A stretch of DNA of 64,000 bases from Microbacterium sp. Root61 (GCF_001427525.1 NZ_LMGU01000001.1:1335788-1399787), one strand, 5' to 3'; counted from the first letter of the stretch, positions 53,383-62,207 are shown. Program-made: numbers and translations. Notes: generated by a model not told the origin, from the sequence alone.

Positions 53383-56114
53383 GAGGACTTCTTCGCCGGC
53401 GCCTTGCGGGTCGTGGTGCGCTTGGCGGCCGCACGCTTGGGCGCCGGGCCCTTGGCACGCTTGTCGGCGAGCATCTGCACCGCGATCTCGAAAGTGATGT
53501 CCTCGACGGTCTGTCCGCGAGGGATCGTCACATTCGTCTCGCCGTCGGTGACATAGGCGCCGAAACGCCCGTCGCGCACGCGGATCGGCTTGCCGCTGAC
53601 CGGGTCGTTCTCGAACTCGGCGAGCGCGCTTGAGGCACGGCGTGCGCCGTACTTCGGCAGTGCGTAGATCTCGAGCGCCTTCTCGAGGGTCACGTCGAAG
53701 ATCTGCGATTCCGAATCGAGCGAGCGCGAGTCGGTGCCCTTCTTCAGGTACGGACCGTAGCGGCCGTTCTGCGCGGTGATCACTTCGCCGGACTCCGGAT
53801 CGGTGCCGACCACGCGCGGCAGCGACAGCAGCTGCAGCGCGGTGTCGAGATCGACGGTGTCGACCGACATCGACTTGAAGAGCGACGCGGTGCGCGGCTT
53901 GGGCGCGGCATCCTTCTTCGCCGCCGCCTTCGTCGTGCGCTTCTTCGGCGCCTCCACGACCTCGCCGGTGGCCTCGTCGACCGCGATGGGCTCCTCCGGG
54001 AGCGTCTCCTCGATGTACGGTCCGAACCGGCCGTCCTTGACGACGATCAGCTTGCCGTTCTCGGGGTTCTCGCCCAGCACGCGGTTGCCCGCGACCGGAG
54101 CGTCGATGAGCTCGCGCGCCTTCTCCGGCGTCAGCTCGTCGGGCGCGAGATCCTCGGGGATGTTGACGCGCCGCGGTTCGGCCTCGGGCTCGGCTTCGGG
54201 GTCGACGACCTCGAGGTAGGGCCCGTACTTGCCGAAGCGCAGCGTGACGCCCTCGGAGATCGGCGTGGCGTTCAGCTCGCGCGCGTCGATCTCGCCGAGG
54301 TTGTCGACGATGTTGCGCAGGCCGACCCGGTCATCCGAGCCGTAGTAGAAGGAGCGGAGCCATTCGCCGCGCTTCTGCTCTCCGCGGGCGATCGCATCGA
54401 GGTCGTCTTCGAGCGCGGCGGTGAAGTCGTAGTCGACGAGCGTCGCGAAGTGCTCCTCGAGGAGCCGCACGACGCTGAACGCGAGCCAGCTGGGCACCAG
54501 AGCCTGACCGCGCTTGGTCACGTAGCCGCGGTCCAGGATGACGTCGATGATGCTGGCGAAGGTCGACGGGCGGCCGATGCCCTTCTCCTCCAGCGCTTTG
54601 ACGAGGCTCGCCTCGGTGTAGCGCGGCTTCGGAGTCGTCGCGTGACCCTTCGGCTCGATGTCCCGCACCGCGAGCACGTCGCCGACGGCGAGAGCCGGAA
54701 GCGACTGATCGTCGGTCTTGTCGGCGTCGCCGCGCTTCTCATCGCGGCCCTCTTCGTACGCCTCGAGGAAGCCCTTGAAGGTGTAGACGGTGCCCGACGC
54801 GGTGAACTCCGCGGTGCGACCCCCGGCATCCACCGCCATGGTGACCGTCGTGGTCTCGTACTTGGCGTCCGACATCTGGCTGGCGATGGTGCGCTTCCAG
54901 ATGAGGTCGTACATGCGCTGCTCGTCGCGGTCCAGCTCGGCCGAGACCGATGCGGGCGTGCGGAAGTCCTCGCCCGAGGGGCGGATCGCCTCGTGCGCCT
55001 CCTGCGCGTTCTTGGCGTTGTTGCGGTATACCCGCGGGTTCGCCGGAACCGCACGGTCGCCGTACAGCGCGACGGCCTGCGCACGCGCGGCCTGGACGGC
55101 CTGCGTGCTGAGGGCCGTCGAGTCCGTACGCATATAGGTGATGAACCCCTTCTCGTACAGTCGCTGGGCGACGCTCATCGCGTGCTTGGCGCTCATCGAG
55201 AGCTTGCGGCCGGCCTCCTGCTGCAGCGTGGAGGTCGTGAAGGGCGCCTTCGGGCTGCGAGTGCCGGGCTTGGATTCGAGCGCCGTGATGGATGCCTCGC
55301 CGGAGGCCTCGATCGCTGTTGCGAGTTCACGGGCCTCGGCCTCGGAGAGGACGAGCACGGCCTTCTTCAGCTGACCGCGGTCGTCGAAGTCGGTGCCGCG
55401 GGCCAAAGCTGCGCCATCCACCCGCGCCAGGCGCGTGGAGAACGAGTCGGATTCCTTGACGGCGAGCGCCTCGACATCCCAGTACGACGCGGAGACGAAC
55501 GCCATGCGCTCGCGCTCCCGCTCGACGACCATGCGCGTCGCGGCGGACTGCACGCGGCCGGCGCTGAGCGCCGCGCCCTCGCGACCGCTGCCGACCTTGC
55601 GCCACAGCACGGGCGAGACGTCCCAGCCGTACAGGCGGTCCAGGACGCGGCGGGTCTCCTGCGCGTCGACCAGGGCCAGATCAAGCTCGCGCGTGTTCTC
55701 GGCGGCGGCGCGGATCGCGTCCTTGGTGATCTCGTGGAAGACCATGCGCTTGACCGGAACCTTGGGCTTGAGCACCTCGAGCAGGTGCCACGCGATGGCC
55801 TCGCCTTCGCGGTCCTCATCAGTCGCGAGCAGGACTTCGTCCGCATCCTTCACGGCGCGCTTCAGCTCGGCGACCGTTTTGGTCTTGCGGTCGTTGACGA
55901 CGTAGTACGGGTCGAAGTCGTTGTCGACGTCGATCGAGTACTTGCCGTAGGACGCCTTCTTGTCGGCCGGGATGTCCTTCTTACTGGCGAGATCACGGAT
56001 GTGCCCGACGGAGCTCAGCACCTCATAGCCGTCGCCGAGGTAGCCCTGGATGGACTTCATCTTCGTCGGAGACTCGACGATGACGAGCTTCTTGCCCTGC
56101 GGTTCCTTTGGCAC
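53379..56114 (-). CDS. topA: DNA topoisomerase I
   Basis: 911 aa type IA topoisomerase. The TOPRIM domain holds VIVESPTKMKSI and the acidic DEDREGEAIAWH (residues 99-110). The active-site tyrosine is Y327 in GFITYMRTDS. The C-terminal part has several actinobacterial TopA repeats (NPENGKLIVVKDGRFGPYI; DPESGEVITAQNGRYGPYL; DPVSGKPIRVRDGRFGAYV) and a lysine/alanine-rich tail, without zinc fingers. It relaxes negative supercoils. The GTG start is favoured over longer frames because AAAGGA lies 6-7 bases upstream. Confidence 0.97.
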   Translation of the reverse strand: MPKEPQGKKLVIVESPTKMKSIQGYLGDGYEVLSSVGHIRDLASKKDIPADKKASYGKYSIDVDNDFDPYYVVNDRKTKTVAELKRAVKDADEVLLATDEDREGEAIAWHLLEVLKPKVPVKRMVFHEITKDAIRAAAENTRELDLALVDAQETRRVLDRLYGWDVSPVLWRKVGSGREGAALSAGRVQSAATRMVVERERERMAFVSASYWDVEALAVKESDSFSTRLARVDGAALARGTDFDDRGQLKKAVLVLSEAEARELATAIEASGEASITALESKPGTRSPKAPFTTSTLQQEAGRKLSMSAKHAMSVAQRLYEKGFITYMRTDSTALSTQAVQAARAQAVALYGDRAVPANPRVYRNNAKNAQEAHEAIRPSGEDFRTPASVSAELDRDEQRMYDLIWKRTIASQMSDAKYETTTVTMAVDAGGRTAEFTASGTVYTFKGFLEAYEEGRDEKRGDADKTDDQSLPALAVGDVLAVRDIEPKGHATTPKPRYTEASLVKALEEKGIGRPSTFASIIDVILDRGYVTKRGQALVPSWLAFSVVRLLEEHFATLVDYDFTAALEDDLDAIARGEQKRGEWLRSFYYGSDDRVGLRNIVDNLGEIDARELNATPISEGVTLRFGKYGPYLEVVDPEAEPEAEPRRVNIPEDLAPDELTPEKARELIDAPVAGNRVLGENPENGKLIVVKDGRFGPYIEETLPEEPIAVDEATGEVVEAPKKRTTKAAAKKDAAPKPRTASLFKSMSVDTVDLDTALQLLSLPRVVGTDPESGEVITAQNGRYGPYLKKGTDSRSLDSESQIFDVTLEKALEIYALPKYGARRASSALAEFENDPVSGKPIRVRDGRFGAYVTDGETNVTIPRGQTVEDITFEIAVQMLADKRAKGPAPKRAAAKRTTTRKAPAKKSS

Positions 56115-56178
56115 TGAGCGTCCTTTCTTCGATGCACACCATACACACCGGATGCTGTGAGGAGCGCACCCGGTCTTC

Positions 56179-56496
56179 TCAGGGTGGCGGTCCCGCGCGC
56201 GCCGCGGCGGCGGCGGGGAGCCTCCCGAAGTCCGCTCCGACCACGACCGTGGCGACCAGTCCGTCCAGCTCGCATCGCTGCACCGTGACCCCCGCGGCAA
56301 CGGCCACCTGGGTCGCGCGCTCGCACGGGATACCGGAGACGGCACCGGATGCCGCATCCGCCGCCGCGAGGGCCGCCGCGTCGGCCGCACCCGCGAGGTG
56401 CTGGCCGAACGCGGACGCCGTGCCGGCGGCGACGAGGCCCACCGCGAGGCTCGCGGTGCAGGCCACAACCCCGAGGGCGATCAAGGTGCCCGACAT
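56179..56496 (-). CDS. TadE-like secreted pilus-associated protein, Rv3654c type
   Basis: 105 aa. One N-terminal helix (TLIALGVVACTASLAVGLVA) is followed by an alanine-rich helical stretch (LAGAADAAALAAADAASGAV) and a short domain with two cysteines (IPCERATQ; VQRCELDG) that probably pair. This is the layout of the last gene of actinobacterial Tad clusters, Rv3654c in M. tuberculosis. The start overlaps the TadE stop by one base. It is the last gene of the cluster and precedes topA in the same direction. Confidence 0.82.
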   Translation of the reverse strand: MSGTLIALGVVACTASLAVGLVAAGTASAFGQHLAGAADAAALAAADAASGAVSGIPCERATQVAVAAGVTVQRCELDGLVATVVVGADFGRLPAAAAARAGPPP

Positions 56497-56876
56497 CACC
56501 GACCGCCGTCGAGGGCGCAGGAGGTGGCCGAGAGCACACCGACCGGCAGGCGCGGCGTAGCGGACGCCGTGACGCACACGAGGTCGGCCCGGTACTGGAC
56601 CGATGTGCTCGCCCCGACCGCCGCGCCGACGGCATCGACGCGCGCCTCGGCTTCGCCCCGCGCCGCGAGCCGTGCCGCGTCGGCCGCGACATCCTGCAGA
56701 CGCACCTGCGTTGCACAGGTGAGGAGGGCGCCCGCACCGAGCATGAGTACGACCGCGATCGCGGGGAGGGCGATCGCGAACTCGGCGACGACCGAACCGC
56801 GGTCATCCCGGCCCGTGCGCGGGCCGTGCCGCCGCCGCTCCGGGTCGCCGCGCGGCGACCCGCTGCACGCTCTCAC
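56496..56876 (-). CDS. tadE: TadE-family pseudopilin
   Basis: 126 aa. A cytoplasmic basic tail, then the conserved pseudopilin start (RGSVVAEFAIALPAIAVVLM) with the key glutamate after the processing site. The rest is an extracellular domain with cysteines (VCVTASATP; TSCALDGGR). It is expected to be cut by a prepilin peptidase, which is not encoded in this window. The GTG start overlaps the stop of the DUF4244 gene. Confidence 0.85.
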   Translation of the reverse strand: MRACSGSPRGDPERRRHGPRTGRDDRGSVVAEFAIALPAIAVVLMLGAGALLTCATQVRLQDVAADAARLAARGEAEARVDAVGAAVGASTSVQYRADLVCVTASATPRLPVGVLSATSCALDGGR

Positions 56877-57106
56877 GCGACCGTCAGCGCGCGGCGCACG
56901 AGGTCGGTGAGGATGCCGCGCACCTCATCGGACCGCATGATGACGACCAAGAGCCCCGCGAACGCCACGGCGGCCATCGTGGCGATCGCATACTCGGCCG
57001 TCGCCGCGCCGTGGTCGTCGGTGAACAGCCGCCGCGCGCGTCGGCGAGTCAGGGGAGGGAGGACCTGCGCGACGGGCGCCGCGGCGGGAAGGGTGGACAG
57101 GGACAT
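56873..57106 (-). CDS. DUF4244 Flp-type pilin subunit
   Basis: 77 aa. After about 34 basic or hydrophilic residues comes the pilin-like segment DHGAATAEYAIATMAAVAFA with the conserved glutamate, and a hydrophobic helix to about residue 57. This is the DUF4244 family, the actinobacterial Flp-like major pilin. The ATG at 57106 has AAGGAG-like sequence close upstream. It overlaps the tadE start and lies 46 bases after the T2SF gene. Confidence 0.87.
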   Translation of the reverse strand: MSLSTLPAAAPVAQVLPPLTRRRARRLFTDDHGAATAEYAIATMAAVAFAGLLVVIMRSDEVRGILTDLVRRALTVA

Positions 57107-57152
57107 GAGGACTCCTTCTTACAAGGGATGGTGGGTGGGCACGGTCGGGGAA

Positions 57153-58043
57153 TCAGATCGGGATCGATGTCGAACTCAGGACGCTGAGGAGCATCGGGGC
57201 GACACCGAGGAGGAGGAAGGCGGGCAGCGTGCATACGCCGAGCGGGAGCAGCAGCTGCGAGGAGAGCCGCGCGGCACGCAACCGCCCGTCCGTGCGGGCG
57301 CGGTGTCGAGCCAGTGCAGCGGTGGCACGCAGCAGCTCGACCGCGGGGACTCCGGCCAGCCGCGACAGCGCGAGGGTCGTGTCGATCGAGGCATCCGTCC
57401 CTTCGGCCGTCGTGTCGGCGACGATCCGCCGTGCGCGTTCGATGGAGACGCCGCCGCTCAGCCCGATCGCGAGTAGTTCGGCTTCCAGGCCAGGGATGCC
57501 GGTGGCTGTGCGTGCCTTGCGCACGAGCGCTCGGGTCCAGCGCTGTGCGACGGCGATGAGCAGCATGCCAGCGGCGAGGCACACGACGCCCATCGGGTTG
57601 CCGATCAGCACGCCGAACGTGTCGAATCCGAGCGCCACGCCGAGCAGGACGGCGACCAGGGGCAGCCAGCCCATCAGTCGCGCAGTCCCGGCGGGCTCGG
57701 CGAGCGCGACTCGCACCTCGTCGGAGGTCTCCTGCGCATCGCGGAGGGCAACGACGATGCCGCGCAAACTCTCGGCGAGCGGGGCGCCGACGGTCGCCGC
57801 CACCGTCCACGCCGACGCGACGGCGCTCCAGCTGCCGCCGAGCTGGGCGATCGCCCGTGGCACCTCATCGCCCGCGGCCACACCCCGCTCGATGCGCTCG
57901 GCGGTGGCGTCTCCTGCGGCGGCGAGATGGGTCCAGGCGCGCGCCGGCGCGATGCCGGCCTGCAGCAGGACCGCGAGGCGCAGCACGGTGTCCGCGGTGG
58001 CCGCGGCATCCTGCTCCGGCGCCTGTCGTCGTCGCAGCCTCAT
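57153..58043 (-). CDS. tadB: Type II secretion system F family protein (TadB/TadC-like)
   Basis: 296 aa with four predicted membrane helices: two in the middle (MGWLPLVAVLLGVALGF; PMGVVCLAAGMLLIAVA) and two at the end. The F domain holds AIGLSGGVSIERARRIV and LSRLAGVPAVELLRATAAL. It forms the inner-membrane platform of the Tad pilus. Only one such gene is present, where many Tad systems have two (TadB and TadC). The start overlaps the tadA stop (ATGA). Confidence 0.87.
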   Translation of the reverse strand: MRLRRRQAPEQDAAATADTVLRLAVLLQAGIAPARAWTHLAAAGDATAERIERGVAAGDEVPRAIAQLGGSWSAVASAWTVAATVGAPLAESLRGIVVALRDAQETSDEVRVALAEPAGTARLMGWLPLVAVLLGVALGFDTFGVLIGNPMGVVCLAAGMLLIAVAQRWTRALVRKARTATGIPGLEAELLAIGLSGGVSIERARRIVADTTAEGTDASIDTTLALSRLAGVPAVELLRATAALARHRARTDGRLRAARLSSQLLLPLGVCTLPAFLLLGVAPMLLSVLSSTSIPI

Positions 58044-59089
58044 GCGGGCGGCCCTTCGCTGATTGTGAGCAGGCCGCCCTGGTTCAGCGTCGGACGACCG
58101 ATCCCGTGCACCCGTCTGGTCCCGTCGGAGGCACGGCCGACGTGCACGACCCAGTGGATCGCGCTGACGACCTGGCGGGCCAGCGCATGGTCGTCCAGGC
58201 CCGCCAGCGCGCCGAGCGCCTCGAGTCGCGCCGGCACGTCGTCGAGGCCGTTCGCGTGCACGGTGCCCGCTCCCCCGTCGTGCCCCGTATTGAGAGCCGA
58301 CAACAGTTCGCGCACCTCGTCGCCTCGGCACTCGCCCACCACGATCCGATCGGGACGCATGCGCAGCGCCTCGCGCACCAATCGCGCCAGGCCGACGGCA
58401 CCGGCCCCTTCGAGATTCGGCTGGCGCGCTTCGAGTCGCACATGATGCGGGTGGTCGATCCGGAGCTCGGCGACGTCCTCGATCGTGACGATCCGCTCGG
58501 TCACCGGTGCGGCGCTGAGCAGAGCGGCCAGGAGCGTCGTCTTGCCGGCGCCGGCGGCACCGGTGACCAGCACGTTCTCTCGACGCACCACGATGGCCTC
58601 CAATCGCCGTCGTGTCTCCGCGTCGAACATCCCGAGCCGTTCGAGACCGTCGAGACCGGCAACGCCGAGCCGAGGAACGCGGATCGAGATCGCGGTGCCC
58701 GCTGCGGAAACCGGCGGCAGCACGGCATGCACTCGAAGCCCGTGCGGCAGCCGCACGTCCACGCACGGGGTTGCGTCGTCGATGTGCCTGCCGCCCAGCC
58801 CGATGAGCCCGATGGCGAGGTCGCGCACCTCTTCTTCCGTTGCGCGCCACGTCGTGACCGGCACCGGCCCGTCTCCGCGATCGACGAACAGCCCGGCGTC
58901 GCCGTTGATGAACAGGTCGGTCACCTGCGGGTCGTCGAGGAACTCGGCCAGTGGCGCGAGGCGCGGATGTCTCGGCTCGGGCTCGGGTCGCGCCGGTGAC
59001 ACCGTCGGCGCGGTCGCCTGATCCTCCGCGAGGTCGCACGCGTGCGCACCCGCGTTGGACCGCGGCTGGACGACGAACGGCTCGGGCAT
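58040..59089 (-). CDS. tadA: TadA/CpaF-type secretion ATPase
   Basis: 349 aa. N-terminal domain (APLAEFLDDPQVTDLFINGD) then the ATPase core with Walker A G177-T185 (GAAGAGKTT), the Asp box VTIEDVAEL, Walker B-like RPDRIVVGECRGDE (with cysteine) and the His box NTGHDGGAGTVHANG. It powers pilus assembly. ATG at 59089 has no clear ribosome site. It heads the cluster tadA-T2SF-DUF4244-tadE-Rv3654c-like. The usual upstream CpaE-like ssd gene is absent; a structured leader lies there instead. Confidence 0.93.
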   Translation of the reverse strand: MPEPFVVQPRSNAGAHACDLAEDQATAPTVSPARPEPEPRHPRLAPLAEFLDDPQVTDLFINGDAGLFVDRGDGPVPVTTWRATEEEVRDLAIGLIGLGGRHIDDATPCVDVRLPHGLRVHAVLPPVSAAGTAISIRVPRLGVAGLDGLERLGMFDAETRRRLEAIVVRRENVLVTGAAGAGKTTLLAALLSAAPVTERIVTIEDVAELRIDHPHHVRLEARQPNLEGAGAVGLARLVREALRMRPDRIVVGECRGDEVRELLSALNTGHDGGAGTVHANGLDDVPARLEALGALAGLDDHALARQVVSAIHWVVHVGRASDGTRRVHGIGRPTLNQGGLLTISEGPPA

Positions 59090-59191
59090 GCCCCGACGCT
59101 AGGAGCCGGCACCCATCGACTCGATCGACCGCGCGCCGTCGGTGGAGAGTCGGCATCCTCCAACGGAATGGGGAGGAACGAAACAAAAAGG

Positions 59192-59224
59192 GGCGGCATC
59201 CCATGGGGGGAATGGGATGCCGCC
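59192..59224 (-). terminator. Intrinsic terminator upstream of tadA
   Basis: Minus strand: a perfect 13-base stem GGCGGCATCCCAT / ATGGGATGCCGCC with a C-rich loop, followed by CCTTTTTGTTTC, a clear U-tract. It lies about 100 bases upstream of the tadA start on the same strand, so it could attenuate the tad operon. It could alternatively end a separate small RNA. Confidence 0.8.
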
Positions 59225-59330
59225 ACGAGCAGCACCACACTCAGGGTGTCGGGCGCTGCGATGCCAGAATCAAATGTTCGGCCGCAGAGAATCTTACGCA
59301 CGTTCGTGGACACCCTCCAAACAAAAACCG
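59225..59330 (-). ncRNA. Candidate structured leader of the tad operon
   Basis: Minus strand, directly before the terminator. An 8-base helix (AGGGTGTC at 59309-59316 with GACACCCT at 59243-59250) encloses a smaller stem (CTGCG/CGCAG at 59283-59287 and 59256-59260). No known riboswitch core is recognised. A short frame starting at a GTG here has no family match. Confidence 0.4.
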
Positions 59331-59401
59331 CCCTGTCGAGTGATATATCGGTAACGACTCGCACAGGCCCTTCCGCCACGACCACCACCCACTATCGGAG
59401 G

Positions 59402-59430
59402 TAGTGACGCGGATGCGCGCTGAGTAGATT
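59402..59430 (+). promoter_or_regulatory. Possible acs promoter
   Basis: TAGTGA (59402-59407) and TAGATT (59425-59430), 17 bases apart, about 70 bases before the acs start. The -10 is a fair match, the -35 weak. Confidence 0.35.
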
Positions 59431-59499
59431 GACCGTGTCACCGGAGCCTCACGGCTCTCGGCCCTTCGAACCTTCCCCGCCGCAAAGGAGCGCGCCCTT

Positions 59500-61467
59500 A
59501 TGAGCAGCCAGATCGATCACCTCCTGGATGAGACGCGGCGATTCGCACCGTCCGACGGATTCGCGGCCGAGGCCCAGGGCACCGCCGAGCTGTACGCCCG
59601 TGCCGCGAACGATCGAGAGGGGTTCTGGGCCGATCAGGCACGCGAGCTCCACTGGGACACGCCCTTCACCGAGGTGCTCGACTGGAGCAATCCGCCGTTC
59701 GCGAAGTGGTTCGCCGATGGCGAGCTGAATATCGCGTACAACTGCCTGGACCGCCATGTCGAGGCCGGCAACGGCGACCGCGTCGCCCTGCTGTGGGAGG
59801 GCGAGAACGGCGACGAGCGCGCCGTCACCTATGCCGAGCTGACGAGCGAGGTCAAGCGCGTCGCCAACGTGCTGATCGGTCTCGGCGTGCGCCAGAGCGA
59901 CCGGGTGGCCATCTACATGCCGATGATCCCAGAGGCGATCGCCTCGATGCTGGCCGTCGCCCGGCTCGGAGCCATCCACTCCGTCGTGTTCGGCGGATTC
60001 TCCGCCGACAGCCTGCGCTCGCGCATCGACGATGCGGGAGCCAAGGTCGTCATCACGGCGGACGGCGGCTATCGCAAGGGCAAGGTGTCCGCACTCAAGC
60101 CGGCCGTCGACATGGCGCTGGCCGATCGCAACGGGTCCGGCGTCCAGGAGACGGTCGAGCATGTGCTCGTCGTGCGACGCGGCGGCAACGATGTGGAGTG
60201 GACCGAGGGTCGCGACATCTGGTGGCACGACGCGGTGCCGTCCGCGTCCGATGACCACACGGCCGAGGCGTTCCCGGCCGAGAACCCGCTCTTCATCCTC
60301 TACACCTCCGGCACCACCGGAAAGCCGAAGGGCATCCTGCACACGTCGGGCGGCTACCTGACGCAGGCGGCGTTCACCAACAAGATGGTGCACGACATCC
60401 GCCCCGAGACCGACGTGTTCTGGTGCACCGCCGACATCGGCTGGATCACGGGCCACACGTACGTCACATATGGCCCGCTGGCCAACGGCGCCACACAGGT
60501 GCTCTACGAGGGCACACCCGACACCCCGCATCCGGGCCGCTGGTGGGAGGTCATCCAGAAGTACGGCGTGACCGTGTTCTACACGGCGCCGACGGCGATC
60601 CGCTCCTTCATGAAGCTCGGTCGGGCCATCCCGAAGAAGTTCGATCTGTCGTCGCTGCGCCTGCTCGGTTCGGTGGGTGAGCCGATCAACCCCGAGGCAT
60701 GGATGTGGTACCGCAAGGTGATCGGCGGCAAGACGGCGCCGATCGTCGACACGTGGTGGCAGACCGAGACCGGCGCGATCATGATCTCCGCCCTCCCGGG
60801 CGTGACCGAGACGAAGCCGGGTTCGGCGCAGGTGCCGCTGCCGGGCATCTCGATCGACGTCGTGGATGAGGACGGCACGCACGTGGGCAACGGCAACGGC
60901 GGACTGCTCGTGGTCACCGAGCCGTGGCCGAGCATGCTGCGCGGCATCTGGGGCGACCCGGACCGCTTCGTCGAAACGTACTGGGAGAAGTTCGCGAAGC
61001 AGGGCTTCTACTTCGCGGGCGACGGCGCCCGCCTGGATGACGACGGCGACGTGTGGTTCCTCGGTCGCGTGGACGACGTCATGAACGTCTCCGGGCACCG
61101 TCTGTCCACGACGGAGATCGAATCGGCGCTCGTCGGGCACGAGTCCGTCGCCGAGGCCGCAGTCGTCGGCGCTGCGGACGAGACGACGGGGCAGGCAGTG
61201 GCCGCGTTCGTCATCATCAAGCAGAGCTACCTCGCCGAGCACTCCCCCGACGGCCTCGCGCAGACGCTGCGCCTGTGGGTCGGCGAGCAGATCGGCCCGA
61301 TCGCCCGGCCACGCGACGTGTACATCGTGGAGGAGCTGCCCAAGACGCGCTCCGGAAAGATCATGCGTCGACTCCTGCGCGACGTCGCCGAGGGACGCGA
61401 GGTCGGCGACACGACAACACTGGCCGACACCGCGGTGATGTCGGTGATCTCCGCCCAGGTGCGCTGA
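59500..61467 (+). CDS. acsA: Acetyl-CoA synthetase (acetate-CoA ligase)
   Basis: 655 aa, full-length AMP-forming ligase that activates acetate. The ATP-binding signature is YTSGTTGKPKGILHTSGGYL. The adenylate-contact motifs include DTWWQTETGAIMIS, the hinge aspartate region GDGARLDDDGDVWFLGRVDD, and the C-terminal GKIMRRLLRD whose lysine is a regulatory acetylation site in relatives. AAAGGAG lies about 10 bases upstream of the ATG. A strong terminator follows. The same neighbourhood (tad genes, acs, ridA) occurs in mycobacteria. Confidence 0.97.
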   Translation: MSSQIDHLLDETRRFAPSDGFAAEAQGTAELYARAANDREGFWADQARELHWDTPFTEVLDWSNPPFAKWFADGELNIAYNCLDRHVEAGNGDRVALLWEGENGDERAVTYAELTSEVKRVANVLIGLGVRQSDRVAIYMPMIPEAIASMLAVARLGAIHSVVFGGFSADSLRSRIDDAGAKVVITADGGYRKGKVSALKPAVDMALADRNGSGVQETVEHVLVVRRGGNDVEWTEGRDIWWHDAVPSASDDHTAEAFPAENPLFILYTSGTTGKPKGILHTSGGYLTQAAFTNKMVHDIRPETDVFWCTADIGWITGHTYVTYGPLANGATQVLYEGTPDTPHPGRWWEVIQKYGVTVFYTAPTAIRSFMKLGRAIPKKFDLSSLRLLGSVGEPINPEAWMWYRKVIGGKTAPIVDTWWQTETGAIMISALPGVTETKPGSAQVPLPGISIDVVDEDGTHVGNGNGGLLVVTEPWPSMLRGIWGDPDRFVETYWEKFAKQGFYFAGDGARLDDDGDVWFLGRVDDVMNVSGHRLSTTEIESALVGHESVAEAAVVGAADETTGQAVAAFVIIKQSYLAEHSPDGLAQTLRLWVGEQIGPIARPRDVYIVEELPKTRSGKIMRRLLRDVAEGREVGDTTTLADTAVMSVISAQVR

Positions 61468-61478
61468 GTTCAACAGAA

Positions 61479-61509
61479 AGGAGGCGGGGCGCGTGGCGCC
61501 CCGCCTCCT
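61479..61509. terminator. Terminator between acs and ridA
   Basis: AGGAGGCGGGGCG and CGCCCCGCCTCCT form a perfect 13-base stem around a 5-base loop. It lies between converging acs and ridA, so it probably works both ways. Confidence 0.85.
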
Positions 61510-61522
61510 CTGTCTTACGCGA

Positions 61523-61990
61523 TCAGGCGTGGGAGAAGATGACCTCGACCTCGACGGGCGAGTCCAGCGGGAGCACCGGAACGCCCACGGCAGAGCGGGC
61601 GTGACGGCCGGCCTCGCCGAAGACCTCGGCGAGGAGCTCGCTCGCGCCGTTGATGACGCCGGGCTGACCGGTGAACTCCGGAACGGATGCCACGAACCCG
61701 GTGACCTTGACGACACCGGTGAGGCGGTCAACGCCGCCGACGACGGCCGCGGCGGCGGCGATCGCATTCAGCGCGCTCTGCCGGGCGTAGCCCTTGGCAT
61801 CGGATGCCGGCACCAGGCCGTGCCCGTCGCCGACCTTGCCCGTCGCGGGCAGCGCGCCCGAGACCATCGGCAGCTGGCCGGAGGTGTAGACGAGGTCGCC
61901 GTGCACGTTGGCCGGGATGTACGCGGCGACGGGCGGAACGACGGACGGAAGCTCGATGCCGAGTTCGGCGAGTTTCGCGGTCACGGACAT
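61523..61990 (-). CDS. ridA: RidA-family protein (YjgF type)
   Basis: 155 aa. RidA proteins deaminate reactive enamine/imine intermediates made by PLP enzymes. The family core is present (VHGDLVYTSGQLPMVSG; ALNAIAAAAAVVGGVDRLTG; LPLDSPVEVEVIFSHA), but the usual catalytic arginine in the C-terminal R-x-A-V-x-V-x-x-L-P motif reads ARSAVGVPVLP, so it is kept as HARSAVGV. The start lies one base from the stop of the DUF4177 gene, so the two are coupled. Confidence 0.92.
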   Translation of the reverse strand: MSVTAKLAELGIELPSVVPPVAAYIPANVHGDLVYTSGQLPMVSGALPATGKVGDGHGLVPASDAKGYARQSALNAIAAAAAVVGGVDRLTGVVKVTGFVASVPEFTGQPGVINGASELLAEVFGEAGRHARSAVGVPVLPLDSPVEVEVIFSHA

Positions 61991-61991
61991 C

Positions 61992-62207
61992 TCAGTTCTC
62001 CTCGAACTGTCGGGCGGCCTGAGCCGCGGCATCCAGTCCCGCGTTCGCGGAACCGCCGCCCGAAGGGCGCTTCAGATAGGCGACCAGACCGCCCTCGGGC
62101 CCAGGGATGACCTGGACGAGCTCCCACCCCTGCTTGCCCCAGTTGTTGAGGATCGCGGCGGTGTTGTGGATCAGCAGAGGCGTGGTGAGGTATTCCCACG
62201 TCGTCAT
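61992..62207 (-). CDS. DUF4177 domain protein
   Basis: 71 aa. Short beta-sheet protein starting MTTWEYLTTPLLIHNTAAIL, with the conserved NNWGKQGWELVQVIPG core of DUF4177. The C-terminus is alanine-rich. No function known to me. It precedes ridA by one base and is divergent from the PBP gene. The ridA/DUF4177 pair upstream of a class A PBP is also seen in mycobacteria. Confidence 0.85.
   Translation of the reverse strand: MTTWEYLTTPLLIHNTAAILNNWGKQGWELVQVIPGPEGGLVAYLKRPSGGGSANAGLDAAAQAARQFEEN

Larger units (their letters stand above)
59090..59499. other. Non-coding gap between tadA and acs with a structured leader and terminator
   Basis: A 410-base divergent gap. The tadA side holds an intrinsic terminator (59192-59224) preceded on the minus strand by a folded segment. 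A larger dyad (CCTGTCGAGT at 59332-59341 with ACTCGCACAGG at 59357-59367) sits next to it. The acs side has a promoter-like pair and the acs ribosome site. I found no convincing protein frame. Confidence 0.7.

Noticed and set aside
59225..59330. Known riboswitch (c-di-GMP, c-di-AMP, cobalamin) in the tad leader
   Set aside because: None of the conserved core sequences of these classes is present on either strand, so I list it only as an unassigned structured leader.
59226..59388. Small protein gene on the minus strand starting at a GTG near 59299
   Set aside because: It reads through the intrinsic terminator and continues into an arginine/serine-rich out-of-frame stretch of tadA.
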